From Baffinella frigidus (taxonomy: Eukaryota; Cryptophyceae; Cryptomonadales; Baffinellaceae): DNA of 16,842 nt. How positions within the stretch are numbered: the first letter of the stretch is position 1; every line of letters starts with the position of its first letter. Positions 7,537 to 13,922 of the stretch are shown here, piece after piece. The stretch covers positions 1 through 16,842 of the forward strand of contig MU647847.1 in NCBI GenBank assembly GCA_026770585.1, read 5' to 3'. A program made the position numbers and the translations under genes. The notes beneath the pieces are model-generated. The model was not told where the DNA came from. It searched no databases and worked only from the letters and a program-made list of their open reading frames with translations.

Positions 7537-8090
7537 TGGAGGGTGGAGAAGCAGGGCTTTTGCCTAGGGACATGATCTTCCGAACCTTAATGTTGAAATC
7601 TGAGAGCACATTTGTGAAACAAAATTGAAAGTCGGTAGCCAAATGTGATCTCAGATTTTAACATTGAGGTGCGGAGGGACCTCAAAACGAGGGTTTGCGG
7701 GGATTCCCGGTCCCGAGGCGGGCCCGTCAGGGGCTCGATTGGGTGTAACTTTCGACCCCCTGGGCTCATTTCACTTTTCTCGACGGTTCTAGAATTCTCA
7801 AAAGATCCCCTTCAGATCCGCTCGACCAATCTGGGGCATCAGAGGCCCTCAAACATACTCAAAATATGACCCCCCCAAAACCACCGCATCTGGTTTTGCA
7901 CACCCTTCCACCCATCCTCGCAAAAACCTTGGGACAACAAAGATGCTCAAGTTTTCAAGGCCTACAACTTTGCGAAGCAAAGTTTTTTGTTTAAATCAGG
8001 GGCATAAAAGATGGAGGCATATCATAGTTCGTGACATTGGAGCCATTTCTGGTTTTCCCACTAAATAACCTGTTCGTGCTTCTCCACCCT
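7537..8090. other. low-repeat block bounded by a 15-bp inverted repeat
   Basis: GGAGGGTGGAGAAGC at 7537-7551 and its exact reverse complement at about 8076-8090 enclose about 525 bases. Within lies a second imperfect inverted repeat: CCGAACCTTAATGTTGAAATC (7570 on) against GATTTTAACATTGAGGTGCGG (ending about 7675), arms about 35 bp. No coding frame of note is seen. It could be a decayed element. Confidence 0.4.
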
Positions 8091-8935
8091 CCACTTTTGC
8101 CAACTTTTCAACGACAACTTTTGGTCTGCTACTCCACCCTCCAAAAGTAGACGAGTTAACTTTTATTGTGAAAGTAGATGGACAACTTTGGAAGGTGGTC
8201 AGGTCACGTCCCACCGAAATATGATCTATTCTCGTATCCACCAAAGATGTACCTTGCCGCCGCCCGTTCCGCCCCCTTGCGCCCCCCCCCCCTTGCCTCT
8301 ACGCCTCTCTCCCCCTCTTTCCAACCCCAGAGATGCATCCCAATCCGTTCTTGCCACGCGCGGCGCGGGATCCTCGCACGCGCAGCCCTTGAGTGTATGC
8401 AAGGCACAGGGTCCACCGAACGGCTTGGCCGGGCGCTAGGGCACCGCCTCGCGCACGATAGGGGCCTCGCTGCTGGAGCACGGTGTGCAGCTGTTGGCTC
8501 CTGGCGCTGTCTCGGTGCCGTGGGTGGTGGCGTCGCGCGGAGCCGTGGCGGGGGGGCGCACAAAGACCCATGGATCAGTGGCCGGTGTCTCCGGCCCATT
8601 GAGGGGCGCTCCAGGCGGCGTGGTGGGTTCATGTGGTTGGAGAATGCCGGCATCGGGACGCGTGACACGTTCACCGGCATCTTTCCGGTGGACGGTGCCT
8701 GGGCGGGTGCACTGTTCGCGGTCCAGCGCGCTCTGGTGTCTTACAGAGCGTTTGAAACGTGTGATGCAGTCTGTCTGTGCGCGCTCGCGCGTGTGCATCG
8801 CGCGCGCACTCCCCTGCAGTGACAGGGGAGTGGTGCCTGGGAGGGTCCGATGAGGGGAGAAGATAAGATGTGTGGGTGGATGCCGGCTCGACAGGCGGGC
8901 AGACAAATGCCACCTCTCAAACCCCTCGCCCCTCG
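8091..8935. other. GC-rich stretch without a supported gene
   Basis: Long overlapping open frames exist on both strands (for example 8178-8822 + and 8680-8204 -). They are rich in R, P, A and G, overlap in several frames and show no domain, so GC bias explains them. A perfect 10-bp hairpin lies at 8807-8832 (CACTCCCCTG, loop CAGTGA, CAGGGGAGTG). An alternating GC/GT tract that could adopt Z-DNA precedes it. Upstream exons of the + strand gene could hide here. Confidence 0.45.
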
Positions 8936-9241
8936 CCCATCCCTCAACCCTCAACCCTCAACCCGGTTCCACCTCCTCTCACCCCGCCAACCCTCAACCC
9001 TCAGCCCTCATCCCGCCTCACCCCTCACCCTCTCATCCCGCACCCCTCCCTCAACCCTCAACCCTCTCCCCTCACCCCCTCATCCCGGTTCCACCTCCTC
9101 GCATGCAACCCTCACCCTCACCCCACCAGCCTCCTCAACGCGCACCCCTCAGCCCGGTTCCACCTCCTCTCACGCGACCCTCAACCTCGCAACCCTCACC
9201 CTCGCCTCACCCAGCCTCCTCAACGCGCACCCCCGCTGCAG
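8936..9241 (+). repeat. CCCTCAA-type tandem tract with three echoes of the exon 1 start
   Basis: This is a degenerate CCCTCAA tract that contains GGTTCCACCTCCTCTCAC at about 8962, a variant with TCCTCGCATG at about 9086 and GGTTCCACCTCCTCTCAC again at about 9154. The exon that follows begins GGTTCCAGCTTCTCGCTCAC. The likely intron end is CCGCTGCAG at 9241. Three long open frames run through the tract only because it lacks stop-forming combinations. Confidence 0.65.
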
Positions 9242-9297
9242 GTTCCAGCTTCTCGCTCACAAGACCGCCAAGTCCGACGACTACGTCGCCCTCTTCG
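9242..9297 (+). CDS. exon 1 of an unrecognised spliced gene (internal exon)
   Basis: It lies between acceptor GCTGCAG (ending 9241) and donor G|GTTTGC (9298). It encodes FQLLAHKTAKSDDYVALF plus one leftover base, so it starts and ends in phase 1. Its single G joins the GC at the start of the exon at 10,290 to give Gly and an unbroken frame. A slightly later acceptor (TTCCAG, ending 9247) is possible and keeps no frame advantage. The residues look like ordinary globular sequence, unlike the neighbouring repeat translations. I do not recognise the protein. Upstream exons must exist, but I could not place them. Confidence 0.55.
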
Positions 9298-9949
9298 GTT
9301 TGCGCCAACCCCGAAACCCCAGACCTCGAGGGTTTACTCTAGACCCTGAGCTCCATTTATCCTAGACCCTGAGCTCCAACCCCTGAACCCCCAAGCTCTT
9401 CACCTTGAATCCTGACGACACCGTCGCCCTCTTCGGTGCACGCCAAACCCCAAACCCTAGACCCTTCGATACAAACCGTCTTCGGTGCACGCCAAACCAA
9501 GCCCCAAACCTCGAGGGCTTATCCTAGACCCTGAGCCTTACCCTAGACCCTGGGTTTACCCTAGACCCTGAGCTCCAACCCCTGAACCCTGACGACTACG
9601 GAGCCCTCTTCGGTGCGCGCCAAACCCCAAACCCTAGACCCTTCGACCCAAACCCTCTTCGGTGCACGCCAAACCCGAAACCCCAAACCTCGAGGGTTTA
9701 CCCTAGACCCTGAGCTCCAACCCCTGAACCCTGACGACTACGGAGCCCTCTTCGGTGCGCGCCAAACCCCAAACCCTAGACCCTTCGACCCAAACCCTCT
9801 TCGGTGCACGCCAAACCCGAAACCCCAAACCTCGAGGGTTTACCCTAGACCCTGAGCTCCAACCCCTGAACCCTGACGACTACGGAGCCCTCTTCGGTGC
9901 ACGCCAAACCCCAAACCCTAGACCCTAGACCCCAAACTTCGAGGGCTTA
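9298..9949 (+). repeat. 142-bp tandem array in the intron, each unit carrying the exon 1 end
   Basis: Two units (9591-9732 and 9733-9874) are identical over 142 bases. A third partial unit starts at 9875, and degenerate ones lie around 9413 and 9460-9590. Each begins GACGACTACGGAGCCCTCTT then CGGTGCGCGCC, a copy of the last ~24 bases of exon 1 (GACGACTACGTCGCCCTCTT) plus its donor. A half-unit echo (CTCTTCGGTGCACGCC) also recurs within each. The rest is TTTAGGG-related (CCCTAGACCC, CCAAACCCC). Confidence 0.85.
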
Positions 9950-10140
9950 CCCTCGCCCCTCAGATCCAAACCCTCTTCGGCGAAACCCCCCAACCCAAAA
10001 CTCAACCCCCAAAATCCAACCCCCAAAACCCAACCCCCAAAACCCAAACCCCAAACCCCAAACCCCAAACCTCGAGGGCGTACCCTCGCCCCTGAGCCCT
10101 CCCGAAACCCCAAGCGCTTCACCCTGAATCCTGACACCTC
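9950..10140. repeat. CCCCAAAA-type degenerate tract
   Basis: Repeated CCCAACCCCCAAAA and CCAAACC units fill the end of the intron array, closing with GGCGTACCCTCGCCCCTGAG. It is telomere-like in flavour but not a telomere. Confidence 0.7.
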
Positions 10141-10166
10141 CCCTGACGCGTGACGTTGGTTGGCAG

Positions 10167-10211
10167 GCGCCAAGAACCCGGCGGCGGACACCGGTGGTGA
10201 CTCGACCTGCT
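10167..10211 (+). pseudogene. duplicate of the exon 2 start, probably unused
   Basis: After TTGGTTGGCAG, the sequence GCGCCAAGAACCCGGCGGCG...GACTCGACCTGC repeats the first ~45 bases of exon 2, displaced by 123 bases. Translated in the same phase it reads AKNPAADTGGDSTC against TKNPAAHAGGDSTY. Similarity stops there. No matching exon end or donor follows, and an in-frame TGA occurs at 10,256-10,258. It is therefore a partial exon copy inside the intron. Its acceptor (GGCAG) looks better than that of the full exon (GGGTAG), so mis-splicing or alternative use is conceivable. Confidence 0.6.
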
Positions 10212-10289
10212 CACCCCTGTCACCGCACCCGGATGCGAACAGGGTTATGTCCGTGTGACCCCTCCTGACCTGACCTCTCGATCGGGTAG

Positions 10290-10362
10290 GCACCAAGAAC
10301 CCGGCGGCGCACGCCGGCGGCGACTCGACCTACGCGGGCAACTCGGCCATCTACGCCAACGA
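10290..10362 (+). CDS. exon 2 of the same spliced gene
   Basis: Acceptor TCGGGTAG ends at 10,289 and donor GA|GTGCGCC starts at 10,363. Two bases (GC) complete the split Gly codon from exon 1. The exon then encodes TKNPAAHAGGDSTYAGNSAI followed by YAN and two bases (GA). The leftover GA plus the first base (C) of the exon at 11,891 gives Asp and keeps the frame open to the stop. The acceptor has a weak pyrimidine tract. Agreement of both junction phases is the main support; no family is recognised. Confidence 0.6.
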
Positions 10363-10720
10363 GTGCGCCCCTTCACCCGAAACCCTGAACCCCATCCTAC
10401 GCCAACAAGCGACATTCCCTACACCCGAAACTCGAAACCCATCCTACGCGGACGAGTGCGCCCCCACACCCGAAACCCTTAACCCCATCCTACGCCAACG
10501 AGTGACATCCCCAACCTTGAACCTACGCCAACGAGTGAGACCGTGCACCTGAAACACCTTGACCGTACACCCGAAACACCTTGACGAAGCTTCACTGCTG
10601 GTACCATACAAACCATACCCCTGAACCTTGACTTCCTAAATCCGAATCACTCAACACTGACCCCCCCCCTCCTCCAATCCGACCTTCCACCCCCGTACCT
10701 CGACGCCAACGAGTGTGCCC
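10363..10720 (+). repeat. intron start with repeated copies of the exon 2 end
   Basis: TACGCCAACGAGTG, the exon 2 end with its GT donor, recurs in forms such as CTACGCCAACAAGCGAC (10,396), CTACGCGGACGAGTGCGCC (10,444), CTACGCCAACGAGTGAC (10,490), CTACGCCAACGAGTGAG (10,523) and ACGCCAACGAGTGTGCC (about 10,703). They are separated by CACCCGAAACCCTGAACCCC-type spacers. Confidence 0.75.
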
Positions 10721-11211
10721 GGACTTGGTAGGAAGTGAGGGTTGAGGGGTACGGTTTGTTTGGTACCAGCAGTGACCCTTGATACCAGGGAAACCTTTTT
10801 TAGGGAGCGGCCCAAGTGTATCTGCAGTCGTGTGGACCGGGGTACCGGTACCTCGCACAACAACACGCTCCCCCCCAGGACCCCCCAGGACCGTAGGCCG
10901 TAGACAGTCCCCTTCAGGACCGTAGGGTGGCTCGCTGACGGTACGCTGTAGAGTACCTCGCTCACAACAACGCGCGCCCCCCACCCCTAGCACTGTAATC
11001 CCTCAGCCAGACACGTTCTCTGGGGGTGGGCGTTCCCCCTTAGCTTGACACGTTTTCTGGGGGTGGGCGTTTTCTTGTATTCAACGTACCCCTGTTAGTC
11101 CACGAGTTCAAGTACGCGGGTCTAGTGGCTATGCTGTACTATACGTCTGCGCCAGTTAATCTAGCCTCAACCTGGGGTGGTTTTACAGTGAAGTCACTAC
11201 CTCGAGACGTA
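10721..11211. other. intron interior with decayed family A pieces
   Basis: At 10,838-10,990 there are two diverged left ends of family A (GGTACCTCGCACAACAAC and AGTACCTCGCTCACAACAAC) around a GGACCGTAGGCCGTAG core. At about 11,006-11,075 GACACGTT(C/T)TCTGGGGGTGGGCGTT occurs twice, the second running into a degraded right end (CAACGTACCCCTG). Nothing recognised from 11,096 to 11,211. Confidence 0.5.
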
Positions 11212-11340
11212 TCCCTTACGTGGCCAGCAGGCTCATACGCCCTACCGTAGGGCCCTAGGACCTGCCTAGGACCTCTTGGGGGTCGAGACCTGCCTAGGAC
11301 CTCATGGGGGTCGAATTCGGCCCCCTGGCCACTTGAGGGA
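11212..11340. mobile_element. family B MITE (129 bp) with internal 28-bp duplication
   Basis: TA (11,210-11,211) precedes TCCCTTACGTGGCCAG. The right end is TGGCCACTTGAGGGA, followed by TG in place of TA. Inside, a 28-bp piece containing GACCTGCCTAGGACCTC and GGGGGTCGA is tandemly duplicated. The core contains CCCTACCGTAGGGCCC. Confidence 0.75.
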
Positions 11341-11413
11341 TGCGGGTCCAGCTCTCCCGTCTCATCTGTCCCGCTCCAAGCCGACCGCTGCGTGGCCTAA
11401 ATCCTACACCCTA

Positions 11414-11514
11414 TCCCTTGAGTGACCAACGGGCGAATAATCGCCCGTGGAAGCCCTAGGCAGGTCCTAGCGCCCTACGGTAGGGCGTATGAGCCTACTG
11501 GTCACTTAAAGGGA
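11414..11514. mobile_element. family B MITE, full length (101 bp)
   Basis: Flanked by TA on both sides (11,412-11,413; 11,515-11,516), it runs from TCCCTTGAGTGACC to GGTCACTTAAAGGGA. It contains a GGGCGAATAATCGCCC hairpin and the CCTAGCGCCCTACGGTAGGG core. It is nearly identical to the copy at 12,520. Confidence 0.85.
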
Positions 11515-11751
11515 TAGGGGTACCTCGCTCCTAAGAAACCGCCCCCCTCCCTAGAACCACCATAGGGCCCTAGGCGTACAGGGGTACCTCGCTCATAAGA
11601 AACGCCCCCCCCCCCAGGACCACCGTAGGGCCCCAGGCATAGCCCTACTGTAGGGTCCTAGGGGGAGGCAGTTTCTTATGAGCGAGGTACCCCTGTAGCC
11701 CTACTGTAGGGTCCTCGGGCGCGCCAGTTTCTTGTGAGCGAGGTACCCCTG
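11515..11751. mobile_element. family A MITE (outer copy) interrupted by another A
   Basis: The left part (11,517-11,576, GGGGTACCTCGCTCCTAAG to CCCTAGGCG) and right part (11,698-11,751, GCCCTACTGTAGGGTCC to CCCCTG then TA) make one element when the inner copy and one TA are removed. Its outermost CA is missing at the left, where it abuts the B element. Confidence 0.85.
11579..11695. mobile_element. family A MITE (inner copy, 117 bp) nested in the centre of another A
   Basis: It has intact CAGGGGTACCTCGCTCATAA ends. TA flanks it at 11,577-11,578 and 11,696-11,697. The host sequence around it reads CCCTAGGCG-TA-GCCCTACTG, matching the uninterrupted family core CCCTAGGCATAGGCCTACTG with a single TA. 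This fixes the target duplication as TA. Confidence 0.92.
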
Positions 11752-11755
11752 TACA

Positions 11756-11880
11756 CCTTAAACCCTGCAGGCCAGTCGAACGGCTCCTGTCCCCTGATCC
11801 AAGAAGGCCAGTCAGCGGCTCCTGTCCCCTGATCCAACAAGTGCGCTCCCCCCCTGAAACCTAACCCGTGCCCCCCCCCC
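11756..11880. repeat. 36-bp tandem duplication and C-rich intron end
   Basis: GGCCAGTCGAACGGCTCC...CCCCTGATCCAAGAA is followed by a near copy starting at 11,806. The rest is the C-rich tract before the last exon. Confidence 0.6.
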
Positions 11881-11890
11881 CTCTCTGCAG

Positions 11891-11924
11891 CTACGCCCCG
11901 GCGAAGAGGAACACCGAGTTCTAA
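11891..11924 (+). CDS. last coding exon of the spliced gene
   Basis: After the strong acceptor CCCCCCCTCTCTGCAG (ending 11,890), one base C completes the Asp codon begun by GA at the end of exon 2. The exon then encodes YAPAKRNTEF and TAA (11,922-11,924). The gene end is therefore short and lysine/arginine containing. The polyadenylation site was not identified. The whole exon with its acceptor and about 200 bases downstream is duplicated at 12,114-12,330. Confidence 0.6.
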
Positions 11925-12125
11925 GCAGCTCTCTCTTCTCTTTGAGTCTCTTTGAGAGCAGACTGCCCTTTCTCGGGATGGGCGGGGGAGCACGCCATTT
12001 CTCCTGATGTCAGGATGTGCGGGATGTGCGGGATGGGCGTGGGGGGGTAGCGAATGTGAGAGAGGTTGAATGAAGGCGTCGTTCGTACAACGAAGCACAT
12101 GCGTGTGTCTCCCCCCTCTCTGCAG

Positions 12126-12159
12126 CTACGCCCCGGCGAAGAAGAACTCCGAGTTCTAA
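12126..12159 (+). CDS. duplicated alternative last exon
   Basis: It has the same acceptor (CCCCCCTCTCTGCAG, ending 12,125) and the same length and stop as the exon at 11,891. It encodes YAPAKKNSEF: Arg to Lys and Thr to Ser, two nonsynonymous but conservative changes. The downstream halves match (GAGCAGACCGCCCTT, TAGCGAATGTGAGAGAGG, TTCGTTCGTACAA), so this is a tandem duplication of about 235 bp. An orphan A/B core piece (12,172-12,225) is inserted in it. It could be spliced as a mutually exclusive terminal exon, or be a silent copy. Confidence 0.5.
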
Positions 12160-12171
12160 GCAGCTTGAGAG

Positions 12172-12225
12172 CCCTACGGTAGGGCCCCCAAGAGGTCCTA
12201 GGCAGGTCCTAGGGCCCTACGGTAG
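12172..12225. mobile_element. orphan core shared by families A and B
   Basis: CCCTACGGTAGGGCCCCCAA to CCTAGGGCCCTACGGTAGG lies between AGCAGCTTGAGAG and GAGCAGACC, where the duplicate at 11,930-11,950 has no such sequence. Neither A nor B terminal repeats are present. Confidence 0.55.
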
Positions 12226-12336
12226 GAGCAGACCGCCCTTCCTCGAGACGGCGGGATAGGCGGGGGGGGGTAGCGAATGTGAGAGAGGTTGAATGAAGGC
12301 TTCGTTCGTACAAGGAGCAAACGAGTGTGTCTGCTA

Positions 12337-12458
12337 GAGGGGTACCTCGCTCATAAGAAACCGCCCCCCCCCCCAGGACCACCATAGGGCCCTAGCTAGG
12401 CATAGGCCTACTGTAGGGTCCTAGGGGGGGGCGGTTTCTTATGAGCGAGGTACCCCTG
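12337..12458. mobile_element. family A MITE (122 bp)
   Basis: The first base is changed (GAGGGGTACCTCGCTC) but TA flanks both sides (12,335-12,336; 12,459-12,460). The core holds a 4-5 base expansion (CCCTAGCTAGGC). It is followed at 12,461-12,507 by the right half of another, degraded A copy (TTGTGAGCGAGGTAACCCTG, TA), again starting directly after TA, so this may be a second nested insertion. Confidence 0.8.
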
Positions 12459-12519
12459 TAGCCCAACTGTAGCGGGGGTGCGCCTCCTTGTGAGCGAGGT
12501 AACCCTGTAGGGGGGACTA

Positions 12520-12619
12520 TCCCTTCAGTGACCAACGGGCGAATAATCGCCCGCGGAAGCCCTAGGCAGGTCCTAGGGCCCTACGGTAGGGCGTATGAGC
12601 CTACTGGGCACTTAAGGGA
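12520..12619. mobile_element. family B MITE, full length (100 bp)
   Basis: TA flanks both ends (12,518-12,519; 12,620-12,621). Ends are TCCCTTCAGTGACC and GGCACTTAAGGGA. It differs from the copy at 11,414 by a few bases, implying recent shared origin. Confidence 0.85.
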
Positions 12620-12707
12620 TAGGGAGGTGTGGGGGACAGAAGAGGAGCAAAGTTTTGGTTACTGGGCTCGCGTCTCGAATGGCTCGCCTCGCCATGCAAA
12701 AGCGCTA

Positions 12708-12826
12708 CAGGGGTACCTCGCTCATAAGAAAGCGCCTTCCCACCCCAGGACCACCGTAGTGCCCTAGGCTTAGGCCTACTGAAGGTTCCTAGGGGGAGGC
12801 AGTTTCTTATGAGCGAGGTACCCCGG
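12708..12826. mobile_element. family A MITE (119 bp)
   Basis: Intact left end, right end CCCCGG instead of CCCCTG, TA on both sides (12,706-12,707; 12,827-12,828). The core is in the GGACCACC-first orientation. Confidence 0.88.
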
Positions 12827-12889
12827 TACGGGGGCTGAACAGAGCACGGAAGGGAATACACGGTGGCCATGTTGGGTTCGATCCGTAAG

Positions 12890-13108
12890 AAACTCCCCAC
12901 CGTGAGTTCAGAAACTCCCCACCGTGAGTTCAGAAACGCCCTACAGGGGTACCTCGCTCATAGGAAACTGCCTCCCCCCAGGACCCTACAGTAGGCCTAT
13001 GCCTAGGGCCCTATGCCTAGGGCCCTATGGTGGTCCTAGGAGGGGGGGCGGTTTCTTATGAGCGAGGTACCCCTGTACCGTGTGTTCAGAAACGCCCTAC
13101 CGTGAGTT
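12890..13108. repeat. CCGTGAGTTCAGAAAC tandem repeat hosting an A insertion
   Basis: Units CCGTGAGTTCAGAAACTCCC, CCGTGAGTTCAGAAACGCCC and CCGTGTGTTCAGAAACGCCC, then CCGTGAGTTGGAG, surround the A copy at 12,944-13,075. A uninterrupted neighbour reads AACGCCCTACCGTGAG, the unoccupied version of the insertion site. Confidence 0.75.
12944..13075. mobile_element. family A MITE (132 bp, core duplicated)
   Basis: Intact ends with TA on both sides (12,942-12,943; 13,076-13,077). The CCTATGCCTAGGGC core piece is present twice in tandem (13,008-13,028), explaining the extra 15 bases. Confidence 0.9.
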
Positions 13109-13161
13109 GGAGCCGTTGGAGCCGTTGGCGTGTGAGAATTGCTTAGGGACGTTTCTCGATA

Positions 13162-13262
13162 TCCCCTAAGTGGCCAGGAGGTCAAATTTGACCTCCTACA
13201 GGTCCTAGGCAGGTCCTAGGGCCCTACGGTAGGGCGTATCAGCCTACTGGCCACACAAGGGC
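13162..13262. mobile_element. family B MITE (101 bp) with a perfect palindrome
   Basis: TA (13,160-13,161) precedes TCCCCTAAGTGGCC and the right end GGCCACACAAGGGC precedes TA. A perfect 22-bp palindrome centred on CAAATTTG occupies 13,176-13,197, where the copies at 11,414 and 12,520 have GGGCGAATAATCGCCC. The hairpin position is kept but its sequence is replaced. Confidence 0.8.
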
Positions 13263-13563
13263 TAGGACTCACCCTTGGAGCTCTTTCCCCCTGAGGCGGG
13301 CCCGTCCAGGACCCGGTCCTTACATGGCGCACTCCCTCCCCAAACGCGGGCGTCTCGGGCGCCACGCCAGAGTCTTGGAAGGGGTCGCGAAAAGTCAATT
13401 TCCCCGCAAGGCAGTGGTTTTCAAAAGTCAACAAGCGTCTGCTGAGACGCTTTCAACGAATTGACCCTCTCGAACGCTCTGGCGTGGTGGCGAGAGAGAG
13501 GCCTGGCAACTCCCGCATCTCAAGCATGAACCCTAAACCCTAAACCCTAGCCCCTAATTCCAA
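13263..13563. other. unassigned stretch with short inverted repeats and telomere-like motif
   Basis: CCACGCCAGAG (about 13,361) and CTCTGGCGTGG (about 13,479) are inverted copies. AAGCGTCT-GCTG-AGACGCTT (13,433-13,452) is a perfect 8-bp hairpin between them. ACCCTAAACCCTAAACCCTA near 13,529 is a short interstitial TTTAGGG-type tract. No gene seen. Confidence 0.5.
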
Positions 13564-13705
13564 CCTTTAGGTCCTTTAGGTTTTAAATGCTCCCAACATA
13601 CGCCAACGACTCGCCCTTCCGTAGAAAGGACTGCAAAGAAAGCATTTTTGCTTTCGGATCGCGTTTAGCTCTCCAGTGCAGAGGCTCGTGAAGAGGGGAT
13701 ACACC
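13564..13705 (-). mobile_element. family C unit, minus orientation
   Basis: The tail CCTTTAGGTCCTTTAGG is followed by TTTTAAATGCTCCCAACATA, CGCCCTTCCGTAGAAAGGAC, TTTCGGATCGCGTTTAGCTC and GTGCAGAGGCTCGTGAAGAG. It is close to the unit at 3785-3895 but longer at the far end. Confidence 0.65.
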
Positions 13706-13798
13706 CCTAACCCCTAATTTCTGTACCCTAAACCATAAAAAAATAAACATAAAAATAAACAATAATAAATAAATAATGAACCCGAAACCCGCAAACAG

Positions 13799-13848
13799 GT
13801 GACCTTCAGCAGCGAGAGCCTCGCGGAGCAGGCCACCGAAGTCGTCAG
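13799..13848 (+). CDS. exon-like segment of a second, unrecognised gene
   Basis: Acceptor CGCAAACAG ends at 13,798 and donor CAG|GTACTCTCC starts at 13,849. The segment encodes VTFSSESLAEQATEVV plus two bases, an amphipathic, protein-like sequence. It lies downstream of the stop codons at 11,924 and 12,159, so it belongs to another transcript or a rearranged copy. The acceptor has no long pyrimidine tract. A partial second copy occurs at 14,131. A minus-strand reading is less protein-like. Confidence 0.4.
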
Positions 13849-13860
13849 GTACTCTCCTTA

Positions 13861-13922
13861 TCCCTTAAGTGGCCAGTACGCTCATGAACCCTACCGTAGG
13901 GCCCTAGGACCTGCCTAGGACC
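13861..13922. mobile_element. family B MITE, left half, inserted just inside the intron
   Basis: TCCCTTAAGTGGCCAG after TA (13,859-13,860), then the CCCTACCGTAGGGCCC core to CCTAGGACCTC, where it ends at the edge of the next array. It sits 10 bases into the presumed intron; the paralogous start at 14,164 (GTACTCTCCTTATAAAG) lacks it. Confidence 0.7.

Noticed and set aside
8178-8822. Longest + strand open frame in the GC-rich block (214 codons) and its minus-strand partners
   Set aside because: Several frames on both strands are open over the same bases, with R/P/A/G-rich, domain-free translations. GC bias explains them.
8850-9365. Three overlapping + strand open frames of 156-171 codons
   Set aside because: They are translations of the CCCTCAA tract in all three frames. 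Only 9,242-9,297 looks like coding exon.
12528-12767. 79-codon + strand open frame
   Set aside because: It reads through a complete family B element and into a family A element.
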